Origin: JANMDR01 sp031376425
GTDB taxonomy: Bacteria > Pseudomonadota > Gammaproteobacteria > Burkholderiales > Usitatibacteraceae
Length of the DNA stretch: 38,450 nt
Reading direction: 5' to 3'
NCBI GenBank assembly: GCA_031376425.1
Contig: JANMDR010000010.1
Location: 1 to 38,450, forward strand
Made by a program: the position numbers and the translations under genes. Position 1 is the first letter of the stretch. Every line of letters starts with the position of its first letter. Below, piece after piece: positions 15,297-24,689 of the stretch. A model generated the notes under the pieces. It ran no database searches. It was not told the DNA's origin and saw only the letters and a program-made list of their open reading frames with translations.

Positions 15297-16328
15297 TTAC
15301 GCGGTGGTTAAGCCAAGTTTGGTAAACAAAGCGCGATCACCTTCTACTTCAGGATTGCCGGTGGTCAATAATTTATCGCCATAAAAAATCGAATTCGCGC
15401 CGCTAAAAAAACACAGCGCTTGCGTTGCCTCATTCATCTCGCGTCGCCCTGCAGATAAGCGCACCATGCTCGTTGGCATGGTGATACGGGCTACAGCAAT
15501 AGTACGCACGAACTCTGACCAATCCAGTACCTTCTCGCCTTGCAATTTGTCATGTAGCGGCGTGCCTTCTATTTGTACTAAGTAATTAATCGGCACCGAT
15601 TCCGGCGCAGGATTTAAATTTGCCAGTTGCGCGATCAGTCCCGCGCGCTCCAGCCGCGACTCGCCCATGCCCACAATACCGCCGCAGCACACATGCATCC
15701 CCGCATCGCGTACGCGGCTCAGGGTATCCAAGCGGTCTTGATATTCACGCGTGGTAATAATGTCACCATACATTTCTGGTGCAGTATCTAAATTGTGATT
15801 GTAGTAATCCAGCCCCGCTTCGGCTAATTGCTCAGCTTGACCATCTTTAAGCATGCCTAAGGTGCAACAGGCTTCCATGCCTAGCGCCTTGACTTCGCGC
15901 ACCATATCTAGCACCGGATCAAGATCGCGCTGCTTGGGTCCGCGCCATGCCGCACCCATGCAAAAACGGCTCGCACCATTCGCTTTTGCCTGCTTAGCTG
16001 CCGCCACCACATCAGCCACACTCATTAACTCTTGATTTTCTACCCCCGTGTGATACCGCGCCGCCTGCGGGCAATAGCCACAATCTTCACTGCAGCCACC
16101 GGTTTTAATCGAAATAAGCGTTGATAACTGCACCACATTAGGCGCAAAATGTGCGCGATGCACCTGCTGCGCCTGAAAAATTAAATCGTTAAACGGCAAA
16201 TTAAATAAAGCCTGCACCGCATCGAGCGACCACGTTTGAGCGGCTTCGTTTTGCAACCATTTTTGGGGTGTGGAAATGGCTTGCGGCTTGGTGTGTAACG
16301 ACGCTTCAAGCGTGGCAGTTGGGATCAT
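15297..16328 (-). CDS. bioB: Biotin synthase
   Basis: A 343-aa radical-SAM enzyme that inserts sulfur into dethiobiotin, the final step of biotin synthesis. The [4Fe-4S]/SAM cysteines are Cys79, Cys83 and Cys86 in GGCSEDCGYCPQ. YYNHNLDTAPEMY, CCGGIVGMGES and the cluster-binding arginine segment MVRLSAGR are all present. It is first in the operon bioB-bioF-bioH-bioC-bioD-PCu(A)C. No ribosome site stands out before the ATG. I saw no BirA-type operator upstream, so how this operon is controlled is unclear. Confidence 0.97.
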   Translation of the reverse strand: MIPTATLEASLHTKPQAISTPQKWLQNEAAQTWSLDAVQALFNLPFNDLIFQAQQVHRAHFAPNVVQLSTLISIKTGGCSEDCGYCPQAARYHTGVENQELMSVADVVAAAKQAKANGASRFCMGAAWRGPKQRDLDPVLDMVREVKALGMEACCTLGMLKDGQAEQLAEAGLDYYNHNLDTAPEMYGDIITTREYQDRLDTLSRVRDAGMHVCCGGIVGMGESRLERAGLIAQLANLNPAPESVPINYLVQIEGTPLHDKLQGEKVLDWSEFVRTIAVARITMPTSMVRLSAGRREMNEATQALCFFSGANSIFYGDKLLTTGNPEVEGDRALFTKLGLTTA

Positions 16329-16373
16329 AATGACGGATGTTTAAGGTGATCGAAAAGAAATTAACATGCCATA

Positions 16374-16379
16374 ATTGTA
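16374..16379 (-). promoter_or_regulatory. bioB: Possible -10 box of the biotin operon
   Basis: TACAAT on the minus strand lies 45 bases before the bioB start. A -35 box at the right distance is poor (CTGCGA with a 16-base spacer), so this is tentative. Confidence 0.3.
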
Positions 16380-16582
16380 CCTTGGCTATCCGATTTCGCA
16401 GGGTTTTATTTTGTATGGCTGCTTAAAATTTAGGCGTTCTAAATCTATATTTAAGCAACGTTGATTTTGCATATTGTGCGCATTTATGTACCTACACGAA
16501 ATTGAAGTCGGCCCGAAAATGTTTTAAGCGCTAGAATTATCATCTGTGTGAAAGTATTCAGCCATTCGCAGCCGGAGTTCTC

Positions 16583-19192
16583 GTGAAGAAAAACCTATTG
16601 AATATATATCAATTCAACGACCCAATTCGATTCGGTATTACCGTTTCGAAAATAGCGACCTTGGTTTTTCTAGTCGTTTTCACTACGTTATTCGGCGGTA
16701 TGTCGATTGCGCAGTTTGACACCCCTAACATCCAAGTTGAAGGGGGCAAGAGGTTGGTTAAAGATGCGATAAAGGGCGTTCTTCCGGGAATCGGTTCCGT
16801 ATTAGAGAGCGTAAACTTACGTACTTCGACAGCCGATATTACGGCGTTGGGTCTAGGAGGTGGACATGCCTGCGCCATAATAAAGGGCGGAGTACAATGT
16901 TGGGGTAGTAATGGTTCCGGGCAAGTGGGAACGGGAGCGAGTAGTTTTGCCGTCGTGACTGCTGCGCAAATTATTGCCCCAGATTCGGGAGCAACAGCCG
17001 TAGCATTGGGTGAAAACTATACTTGCGCGGTTGTCCGAGGCGGTCTGAAATGCTGGGGGCGTAACCCAGCGGGGGCATTGGGGGACGGGACAGACATGAG
17101 TCGAAATGCGCCTGTAGATATCTTTCCTGCAGACAGCGGTGTCACTGATATTTCTGCCGGAATTGCGCGAACCTGCGCAGTAGTTAGTGGTGGTTTATGG
17201 TGCTGGGGCTACGGTTGGCTCGGCGATGGCGGAACCAAGGGCAGCCTTGTTCCGCTTCAAATAATTGCCAGCAATAGTGGAGTGACTGCAATTTCAAAGG
17301 ATGCGACTAGCCATGTGTGTTTCATATTGCAAGGCGGGCTTCGATGCTGGGGTGAGAATGAGTCAGGTCAACTTGGCGATGGCACCTTAGTTGCAAGTAA
17401 ATTACCAGTGCAAACTTTGCCTGCTGGCAGTGGCGCGACGGCTGTCGCAAACGGCTATTCCCACACCTGCGCAGTGATTGCGGGCGGCGTGAAATGTTGG
17501 GGAAGGCACGGCACATTTTTGATTGTACCGGCCCAAACGATAGCTGCTGGTAGCGGGGTGCAGACCATTACTGCAGGAAATGCGCATACCTGTGCACTAG
17601 GCACAAATGGTCTATTTTGCTGGGGCGATAATCAAGATGGGCAACTAGCGCAAGGAAACACGGTTTCAAGCGACAAGCCATTGAGAGTCCTGCAAGCCAA
17701 GGATAATTTGAAATTGGTGGGAGCGGGGGACGTGAATACCTGTGTTCACTCTGCCAATGATTTAGTGTGTTGGGGTGCTGCGGGTGGCGGTCAAATGGGC
17801 AATGGGACGCTGCCTAACTTGCGTGTAGTGCCCACAGCCGTTGCAAAGGCAGAAAGTGGCGTCACAGCAGTATCAAGTAGTCGTTCTGCGGCGGGCGCGA
17901 GCAGCCATTCGTGTGCTTTGAAGGACGGCGGGGTATTATGCTGGGGAAGAAATTTTTGGGGTCAGCTTGGGGACGGTTCTGATGTGAATAGTGCGAGTGC
18001 TGTTTGGGCAATTGCAGCACGGAGCGGTGCGTCGAGCGTGGCGGTTGGGGGTAGCAATAGCTGCGCGATTGTTGCGGGAGGCGTGAAGTGTTGGGGTTTT
18101 GCGGAGAGCGCCGAGCGAAAGATACTAGAGCGCCGTAATCCTGAGCAAAAAATTGCCGCTGGAAGTAATGTCTCATGGCTTTCCGTCGGTCTGTATCTCG
18201 CGTGCGCGGTCATTGATGGTGGCGTGCGATGCTGGAATAGCGGAGATAGCCAACCATTGGGGTTAAGTAGCCCCGATAATGAAACAGTTAGCACTATTTA
18301 TCCCGCGGGGAGCGGTGCGACACAAGTGTCTGTTGGTGCTTCGCACCTTTGCGTTTTATTAAATGGCGAGGTTTGGTGTACTGGTGATAATTCTTATGGC
18401 CAGCTTGGCGATGGCACAATGGAAGATCGTATCATTCCGGTGAGAGTAAAAAATATCTCTTTTGGTGTAAAGGCGCTTTCCGCTGGTGAAGAGCATACCT
18501 GTGTGGTCGTCAACGGCGGCGTGCAGTGCTGGGGGTGGAACTATTTTGAGCAGCTTGGTAAATCCACTAACGTGCCATTTTCTGTTGTTCAGCCCATACC
18601 AGCGAGCAGTGGTGCAACAGCCGTGGTCGGTGGCGAGTCGCATACGTGTGCGCTAGTTAACGGAGACGTATTTTGCTGGGGTAACGGCATATGGTTAGGC
18701 AATAAGGAGGTCTTTTTTCAGCAAGGGACGCCGCAGCGTGTCGACCTTGGCGGAGGCACAGTTTTGGCGATGTCGCATATGTGCGCAATTACCTATGGTG
18801 GTACAGCAAGCTGTTGGGGGGACGATGACACCATTGTTCTGGGAAGGAGAGTTTCAACTCGAAATGAAACGGGCGTGGTGAGATTAATAGCCAACAAAGT
18901 GATGCAGGAACGGTCGATAAATTTCCCCCGTCCCGCAGATCGAATGTTGTGCGAGTCTGGTTTTATACTAACCGATGCGGGATCCTTGTTAAATGCGCAG
19001 GTAGTGTTTTCGACGACTACCCCCGCAGTTTGCACCGTGAGAAACCAAACAGTCTCTTTATTGTCGGAGGGAATCTGTACGCTAGAGGCAAATTTAGAGG
19101 GAAACGAAATTTATGCTCGCGCTAAGTCAGTTCAACAAAGCTTTTATGTCTACGACGGCGCAGTAACGCCACGCGGTAACTACCGTCGTTGA
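16583..19192 (+). CDS. Secreted RCC1-repeat protein with 14 Cys-paired repeats
   Basis: An 869-aa exported protein of unknown function. Residues about 20-44 form a signal peptide or anchor ending in MSIAQ. From about 85 to 760 there are 14 repeats of about 48 residues with the pattern SHTCAVxxGGVxCWGxNxxGQLGDG, the RCC1 (regulator of chromosome condensation) beta-propeller type. Almost every repeat has two cysteines about 10 residues apart, probably a disulfide in the periplasm or outside. Fourteen repeats would make two seven-bladed propellers. Repeats 5, 9 and 10 are degenerate, with repeat 10 having CWN in place of CWG. Residues about 790-860 (TTTPAVCTVRNQTVSLLSEG, ICTLEANLEGN) look like a bacterial Ig-like domain. 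There is no sorting tail. The start is GTG with CGGAG ahead. It lies between the biotin operon and comF. Confidence 0.87.
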   Translation: MKKNLLNIYQFNDPIRFGITVSKIATLVFLVVFTTLFGGMSIAQFDTPNIQVEGGKRLVKDAIKGVLPGIGSVLESVNLRTSTADITALGLGGGHACAIIKGGVQCWGSNGSGQVGTGASSFAVVTAAQIIAPDSGATAVALGENYTCAVVRGGLKCWGRNPAGALGDGTDMSRNAPVDIFPADSGVTDISAGIARTCAVVSGGLWCWGYGWLGDGGTKGSLVPLQIIASNSGVTAISKDATSHVCFILQGGLRCWGENESGQLGDGTLVASKLPVQTLPAGSGATAVANGYSHTCAVIAGGVKCWGRHGTFLIVPAQTIAAGSGVQTITAGNAHTCALGTNGLFCWGDNQDGQLAQGNTVSSDKPLRVLQAKDNLKLVGAGDVNTCVHSANDLVCWGAAGGGQMGNGTLPNLRVVPTAVAKAESGVTAVSSSRSAAGASSHSCALKDGGVLCWGRNFWGQLGDGSDVNSASAVWAIAARSGASSVAVGGSNSCAIVAGGVKCWGFAESAERKILERRNPEQKIAAGSNVSWLSVGLYLACAVIDGGVRCWNSGDSQPLGLSSPDNETVSTIYPAGSGATQVSVGASHLCVLLNGEVWCTGDNSYGQLGDGTMEDRIIPVRVKNISFGVKALSAGEEHTCVVVNGGVQCWGWNYFEQLGKSTNVPFSVVQPIPASSGATAVVGGESHTCALVNGDVFCWGNGIWLGNKEVFFQQGTPQRVDLGGGTVLAMSHMCAITYGGTASCWGDDDTIVLGRRVSTRNETGVVRLIANKVMQERSINFPRPADRMLCESGFILTDAGSLLNAQVVFSTTTPAVCTVRNQTVSLLSEGICTLEANLEGNEIYARAKSVQQSFYVYDGAVTPRGNYRR

Positions 19193-19236
19193 ACCGGTGA
19201 CAGACAATCACGCGGAACACTAATCTTCAATTTTCT

Positions 19237-20112
19237 ATGTTCAAAGCGTCCCAAGTTTTTGTTGGCTTAATTAAAGGTTTCGGTGCCATCCCGTGTGTGC
19301 TCTGCGGAGGTAAAGTGCTGCAGATGCCATTAGACGCGGTAGAGGCAGCGTCAAGTGCTGGAGTGTCCAAGGCAAATTTAGTATTCAATCCGTCGTTTTG
19401 CTGCTTTTGTACGCACAACCTGCCGTATCTAAACGCCAGCGGTTGCCCCCAATGTGCAATTGAAGATACCGGTGGAAATCTTTGCGGGGTATGTATCGCC
19501 CACCCACCAAAATTCGCTGCAACAACTGCGGCGTTTCGCTACCAATTTCCACTTGACCGCTTGGTGCAGGATTTTAAATTCAATGCTAATTTTGCCCTAT
19601 TGGAATTATTTGCTAATGCGCTAGCTGATCGTATTTTAACCACGGCAAGTCCACCAGATATCATTATTCCGGTGCCGCTCAGTCGGCAGCGGCTTGCCAC
19701 GCGCGGGTTTAATCAGTCGGTATTGCTGGCGGAGGCTGTCGCAAAAATACTAAATATGAAATTAAGCGCAACGACTGGTTTTCTAAAAACTGTGCAGGTA
19801 AAAACACAGTGGCTTGAAAAGCTGCGTGATACGCCAGCGCAAGCAGGGCTAGCGCTCGATGCCCGGCGGCGGAACATTCGCGGCGCGTTTACTTTAAGTG
19901 CAGCGGCAACATCGGCAATAGCCGTGCAGCCAAATCTGAAAATTGCCCTGCTCGACGACGTAATGACGACGGGTGCCACGCTCAGCGAAGCCGCGAAGAT
20001 ACTGAAGCAGGCAGGGGCGTCGAAGGTAATGGCAATGGTAGTTGCGCGTGTGCCGCCGCCAAAAGCGAAGACGCAGCTGCACACGCAAAATAACGGTAAT
20101 TTAATCGTTTAG
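19237..20112 (+). CDS. comF: ComF family phosphoribosyltransferase-like protein
   Basis: A 291-aa protein. The N-terminal part has cysteine pairs of a double zinc finger (CVLCGG, CCFC, CPQC, CGVC), with an extra insert of about 30 residues between the first and second pairs. The C-terminal part has the type I phosphoribosyltransferase fold, with PVPLSRQRLATRGFNQS and the PRPP motif LLDDVMTTGATLSE. ComF proteins help imported single-stranded DNA cross the inner membrane in naturally competent bacteria; GntX-like relatives have other proposed roles. No other competence gene is in the window. It begins 44 bases after the RCC1 gene and may be cotranscribed. It converges with the protease gene at 20134. 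Confidence 0.92.
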   Translation: MFKASQVFVGLIKGFGAIPCVLCGGKVLQMPLDAVEAASSAGVSKANLVFNPSFCCFCTHNLPYLNASGCPQCAIEDTGGNLCGVCIAHPPKFAATTAAFRYQFPLDRLVQDFKFNANFALLELFANALADRILTTASPPDIIIPVPLSRQRLATRGFNQSVLLAEAVAKILNMKLSATTGFLKTVQVKTQWLEKLRDTPAQAGLALDARRRNIRGAFTLSAAATSAIAVQPNLKIALLDDVMTTGATLSEAAKILKQAGASKVMAMVVARVPPPKAKTQLHTQNNGNLIV

Positions 20113-20133
20113 CAGTAAAGTTGAAGATAAACG

Positions 20134-23100
20134 CTACTTCGCTCGCTCCGGTTTTACCGGAACCACTGGCTGCCATAGTGGTTGCTTCGCTATTTTGTTT
20201 TCCAAGTAACTAATCGCCGCTGCTAATTGCGCGTCTTCGCCTTTGAAAGTGGCGTGGGGCGGGTTGTCTACTTCTATGTCTGGGGTTACGCCAACGCCCT
20301 CTACTACCCATTTATTTTCAGTCGCCGTGGATACAAAGGTACCCGATTCAGCGGCGCGGACGATGCCGTTATCTACTAAACGATTTCTATCGGATAGCCA
20401 AATACCCGCACCGGCTGTGCGTTTGCCGATGAGGGTAGCGATACCTAAGCGTTTTAGTGCCTCGGCCATGGTTTCACCGTCGGAATAAGTATTGCCGTCG
20501 ATTAGGGCAACAACATGGCCGGTGAAGGCGAGCTGCTGATTGCTGCGGATACTTTCTGAATCGCGTGATTGCCAATAGAGCCATGCGCGGCGTTGGAGTT
20601 GGCTGATAATCCAGCTATCGATAGAGCCGCCGCCGTTATAGCGTAGGTCAAGTATGAGCCCTTCTTTTTGAAACGCGGGATGAAATTCACGTGACCAGCG
20701 GGCGATGTCGTTGCCCCCCATTGCTTGTAAATGCACGTACGCGAGTCGATTTTTGAACGCAGGATTGATAGCGGCTTGCACCTTTGCGTCGCGCTCACGC
20801 TCCCAGCTTAAGTAACGTAATTGGAAGTCGCGCTGCGTTGTTACCGGCACGACGATGGTGGCGAACTCGGACACTACTTGGGTGGCATTCGTGCGGCGCA
20901 CTTGCAGTGAAACTTGTTTGCCAGCTTGGTTACGTAATAGCGCTTCAATACGATTATTGGCATCTAAATTAACGCCATTCACTGCGGTGATGAGGTCACC
21001 GAGTTTTAAGCCGCTGTCTGGTTTGGCTAAGGGCGAGCGTTCCTCTAATAGCTCAGGATCGCCGTTAAAAAACGCATCGATGCGCACACCGCCAGTCACT
21101 GGCGTTAGGGTTGCGGCTAAGGCTGCGGTATCAATTTCGTCGCTGCTCTTGCGAATATCCGGATTGCCCACTTGGCTGTGGAGGGCGGCGGCCTCAGATG
21201 CCATTTGTGCGAGTACGTCACCGAGTTCAGCTCGATCAGTTAACTTGGCGAGGAAGGGTGCATATTTTTTACGTACTGCCTGCCAATCAGCGCCATGCAT
21301 ATTGGCATCCCAAAAATAATCGCGATGCATACGCCAAGCGTCGGTAAACGTTTGCTGCCACTCGGCTTGCGGGTTTAATGTGAATGACCAGTCTTTCAGG
21401 TTCACAGCAAACTTTGCTACATCGGCAGGCGCTTTTGGTGCGGCATCTACCACCCAAAAATCGTTAGCCCGCTCATTTGTTCTGCGCAGCAATATTTTTT
21501 TGCCGTTGCCGGAAATTTCATAGCTACGTACATCATCTAAAAATGCTTCGACCACGGGCGGTATGGCACCAACGGCTTCGATGGTGATGGTGCGTAAGTG
21601 GCGTTTACGCTCAAGTGATGTATCGCCCGTTAAAACATAGAGGCGTTTTGCATCTACGTTTAAATCCGAGTAGTTGCCTGCAGCTACAGGAACCTCGTAT
21701 AGCCTTGTAATTAGACCATCTTCATCTATTTGTGTGATCTTAACTTCCGGTTTAGCGTCAGATTTTGATTCAGGTTTTTTATCGCCCGTGTCCGCTGGTT
21801 TAGCGGCTTCAGGGGGTTTAGTTTGCAGCTCGTTTTTCTGTGCAAAGGGCCAGCGCGCGGTTTTGTTTAAGGCAACGGCATAAATGCGCGATTGCTTATC
21901 AAAATAAGGCATGGGATTGCGCTGTCCCCATGGGCTGCCTACCAGTGATTGCAAATTGCGATCAGACAAAAAATATAGAAACTGCCCATCGGGACTAAAC
22001 GCGGATGACTGTGATGCGTAGCGATCCGACGTCACTTTGATGCGCTGGCGGGTCTCTAAATTCAGCAAATTAATTTGCGAGAAAAAATTTGCGGTAGCTG
22101 CATTAAACGCGATCCATTTACTGTCGGGTGAGAAGGTGATCTGTTCTACTTCAGCAACGCTCTCACGCAATAGCTCTCGTGTTGCGGGTGGCTTGGTGGA
22201 AATATCGGTCGCATAAAGTCGCCGCTGTTTATCGGTATGAACAATAGTTTTACCATCTGGCGAAACGGTAAAGCTAGTGCGCAATACGTTCGCACCGAAT
22301 GTTAACTGCCGTGCTGCGGTTTTATCTGCGCCATTTGCAGGAAACTGCCAAAGCTCAAATTCGCCCGTAATATCCGCAAAAGCAAAAATAGTTTTACCAT
22401 CGGGCGCATAGGCCACATTGCGTAAGCGCGTAGCGGAATCACGGGTAATTTCCACGCGGCGACCAGCATCAACTGGCGTTGAAAATAGCTGTCCTCGCGC
22501 GTTTAAAGCCACATTCTCGCCATTTGGTGAAAGTGCTACGTCTGTTATATAGTCCAACGGGTTTTTAAGCCAGCGTGGGCGTAATTGCATAAAGTCACTT
22601 TGCAGGCTGATGGGCACTTTTTTTAAACTATTGTCAGCTAAAGTCAGCAACCAAATTTCACCAGCGAGTTGTAGTGCGATATGGTTGGCGCTGGCGGATG
22701 CCGCACGAATGTCGAAGTCTTTTAGCTTGGTGTGTTGACGCACATCGCCGCCAGCGGCAGTCATAGACCACACATTCATCGTGCCATCACGGTCAGACAA
22801 AAAATAGATACGACCTTGCGCGCACATCGGCTGACGATTGGTGGTTTCAACGCCCTTGGTCAAGTGCTGCGCTTCGGTGCCATCGCGCGCATTGGTGTCT
22901 GAGTAAGCCCATATTTGTTGGGCGCTGCCACCTTTGTAGCGCTTAACGTTGTCACTAATTTGCACCTGCCGCGCGAAAATCAGTGTGTTGTTTAGGTAGC
23001 ATCCTTCTGCGGCTTCGGCGAGCGGAATCGGCGTGCGCGCGCCAGTTGTCGCGTTTAATGCGATTAATCGCTGTAGCGGAAAACCCGAATAACGATTGGT

Positions 23101-23484
23101 GCTATAAAGTACATCGCCAGTCGGCGTAAACCCAGCCACTTTCGCCTGCGTACCGCCATCGTAGGTAAGTTGTTTAGGTATGCCGCCATCCAAAGGCATG
23201 GTATAAATTTCTGCCGACCCTTCAAAACGCCCTGAATAAGCGACACTCCGGCCATCCGCCGAAATTGCGGGTGTTAATTCCTCACCCATATGCGAGGTAA
23301 GCCGCTGGGCGCTGCCGCCTGCAATTGGCACCTTCCATAAATCGCCTTCGGCCACAAAAACAATCGTGTCGGTTGATACTGCCGGTTGGCGGAAGTAGCC
23401 GAGGGATTGCGCGAAAGTTGGCATTGACAGCATTAGGCTTAAGAAAAGTAAGCTAGCAGTTCTGTGCAGTTTCGTTGTTAGCAT
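20134..23484 (-). CDS. Secreted tricorn-type S41 protease
   Basis: A 1116-aa exported peptidase. It has a signal peptide at 1-26 ending in PTFAQ. Two N-terminal beta-propeller regions follow (about 35-700) with TolB/WD-like repeats such as ISADGRSVAYSG, LSPNGENVAL, YAPDGKTIFAF and FSPDSKWIAF. A charged Lys/Glu/Pro spacer lies near 555-585. The tricorn C1 domain follows (DAWRMHRDYFWDANMHGADW), then a PDZ domain (about 795-865) and the S41 core. The catalytic residues match tricorn: His769, Ser1001 in NTYSDGET and Glu1046 in AAESGTF. Archaeal tricorn is a cytosolic peptidase that degrades proteasome products. The signal peptide here implies a periplasmic or outer role, so the substrate is unknown. 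It stands alone. Confidence 0.92.
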   Translation of the reverse strand: MLTTKLHRTASLLFLSLMLSMPTFAQSLGYFRQPAVSTDTIVFVAEGDLWKVPIAGGSAQRLTSHMGEELTPAISADGRSVAYSGRFEGSAEIYTMPLDGGIPKQLTYDGGTQAKVAGFTPTGDVLYSTNRYSGFPLQRLIALNATTGARTPIPLAEAAEGCYLNNTLIFARQVQISDNVKRYKGGSAQQIWAYSDTNARDGTEAQHLTKGVETTNRQPMCAQGRIYFLSDRDGTMNVWSMTAAGGDVRQHTKLKDFDIRAASASANHIALQLAGEIWLLTLADNSLKKVPISLQSDFMQLRPRWLKNPLDYITDVALSPNGENVALNARGQLFSTPVDAGRRVEITRDSATRLRNVAYAPDGKTIFAFADITGEFELWQFPANGADKTAARQLTFGANVLRTSFTVSPDGKTIVHTDKQRRLYATDISTKPPATRELLRESVAEVEQITFSPDSKWIAFNAATANFFSQINLLNLETRQRIKVTSDRYASQSSAFSPDGQFLYFLSDRNLQSLVGSPWGQRNPMPYFDKQSRIYAVALNKTARWPFAQKNELQTKPPEAAKPADTGDKKPESKSDAKPEVKITQIDEDGLITRLYEVPVAAGNYSDLNVDAKRLYVLTGDTSLERKRHLRTITIEAVGAIPPVVEAFLDDVRSYEISGNGKKILLRRTNERANDFWVVDAAPKAPADVAKFAVNLKDWSFTLNPQAEWQQTFTDAWRMHRDYFWDANMHGADWQAVRKKYAPFLAKLTDRAELGDVLAQMASEAAALHSQVGNPDIRKSSDEIDTAALAATLTPVTGGVRIDAFFNGDPELLEERSPLAKPDSGLKLGDLITAVNGVNLDANNRIEALLRNQAGKQVSLQVRRTNATQVVSEFATIVVPVTTQRDFQLRYLSWERERDAKVQAAINPAFKNRLAYVHLQAMGGNDIARWSREFHPAFQKEGLILDLRYNGGGSIDSWIISQLQRRAWLYWQSRDSESIRSNQQLAFTGHVVALIDGNTYSDGETMAEALKRLGIATLIGKRTAGAGIWLSDRNRLVDNGIVRAAESGTFVSTATENKWVVEGVGVTPDIEVDNPPHATFKGEDAQLAAAISYLENKIAKQPLWQPVVPVKPERAK

Positions 23485-23533
23485 ATGATTTACCTAGAAT
23501 TGATTACGGACGAGTGAATTAATGTTCACCAAA

Positions 23534-23577
23534 AAATAAGGGTATCTTTCAGCGTTGTCTGAAGATACCCTATTTTA
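23534..23577 (-). terminator. Rho-independent terminator of the rplY-pth-ychF unit
   Basis: AGGGTATCTT(T)CAG pairs with CTGAAGATACCCT with one bulged base and a 6-base loop. On the minus strand it is followed by TTATTTTTT. It lies after the ychF stop (23604) and before the protease start (23484). Confidence 0.85.
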
Positions 23578-23603
23578 TTGCTTTTACAGCCAATCTAAAA
23601 GTG

Positions 23604-24689
23604 TTAGACGTTAAATCTAAAATGCATCACATCGCCATCTTTGACGATATATTCTTTGCCTTCTACCCGCATCTTGCCGGTTTCCTTGCATTTGGCTTCG
23701 CCACCAAGCGCTACGTAATCATCATAGGCAATTACTTCGGCACGGATAAAACCGCGTTCAAAATCAGTGTGAATTACACCAGCCGCTTGGGGCGCTGTAG
23801 AGCCTTTGCGTACGGTCCATGCCCTAACTTCTTTTACCCCAGCAGTGAAGTAGGTTTCTAGCCCTAGCAAGGTATAGGCTGCGCGAATTAGTCGGTCTAG
23901 GCCGGGTTCGGTCATGCCGATATCGGCTAGAAAAATATCTTTGTCTTCTTGCTCAAGATCGGCAATTTCCGCTTCAATTTTTGCGCAAATAGAAACGACG
24001 GGTGCGTTTTCTTTGGCGGCATGCGCTTTCACTAAATCAAGTAGGGGGTTATTTTCAAAACCGCCTTCAATCACGTTGGCCACATACAAAACTGGTTTAG
24101 CGGTAATGAAGCAATAAGGTTTGATGATGGCTAATTGATCCGCATCCAGACCCATTGAGCGCACGGGATTACCTTGGTCTAGGTGTTTTAACATCGGCTC
24201 TAAAATGGCTACTAACTTAATCGCATCTTTATCGCCAGCGCGGGAATTTTTTTGCGCTTTGTGCAAGGCTTTTTCAGCCGTTGCCATATCAGCCAAGGCC
24301 AATTCAGTATCGATAACGGCGATGTCTGAAAGTGGGTCAACCTTGCCAGCAACGTGAATCACATTTGGGTCATCAAAGCAGCGCACCACGTGGGAAATAG
24401 CATCTGTTTCGCGGATGGTAGCTAGAAATTGGTTGCCCAGCCCTTCACCTTTGGAAGCACCGGCAACAAGGCCTGCAATATCCACAAACTCCACAATGGC
24501 GCACTGTACCTTCTGTGGTTTTACGATTGCCGCTAATTTGTCCATCCGTGGATCAGGAACTTCAACGATGCCAATGTTTGGCTCTATGGTGCAAAACGGA
24601 TAATTTTCTGCAGCAATACCCGCTTTAGTGAGCGCGTTAAATAAGGTGGATTTACCTACGTTGGGCAGGCCTACAATTCCGCATTTCAT
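23604..24689 (-). CDS. ychF: Ribosome-binding ATPase YchF
   Basis: A 361-aa cytosolic Obg-family P-loop protein. It hydrolyses ATP rather than GTP, binds ribosomes, and affects translation and stress responses. The P-loop is GLPNVGKST (7-15). NYPFCTIEPN is the switch region and DIAGLV the G3 motif. The fourth motif is NVIE rather than NKxD, which is the known reason for ATP preference. The C-terminal TGS domain runs from about 280 to 361 (AWTVRKGSTAPQAAGVIHTD). The ATG overlaps the pth stop by 4 bases, so the two are coupled, as in many proteobacteria. Confidence 0.97.
   Translation of the reverse strand: MKCGIVGLPNVGKSTLFNALTKAGIAAENYPFCTIEPNIGIVEVPDPRMDKLAAIVKPQKVQCAIVEFVDIAGLVAGASKGEGLGNQFLATIRETDAISHVVRCFDDPNVIHVAGKVDPLSDIAVIDTELALADMATAEKALHKAQKNSRAGDKDAIKLVAILEPMLKHLDQGNPVRSMGLDADQLAIIKPYCFITAKPVLYVANVIEGGFENNPLLDLVKAHAAKENAPVVSICAKIEAEIADLEQEDKDIFLADIGMTEPGLDRLIRAAYTLLGLETYFTAGVKEVRAWTVRKGSTAPQAAGVIHTDFERGFIRAEVIAYDDYVALGGEAKCKETGKMRVEGKEYIVKDGDVMHFRFNV

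Noticed and set aside
20148..20162. TCCGGT-TTT-ACCGGA hairpin near the convergent comF / tricorn ends
   Set aside because: It lies inside the tricorn coding sequence and has no T-run after it on either strand, so it is a poor terminator.
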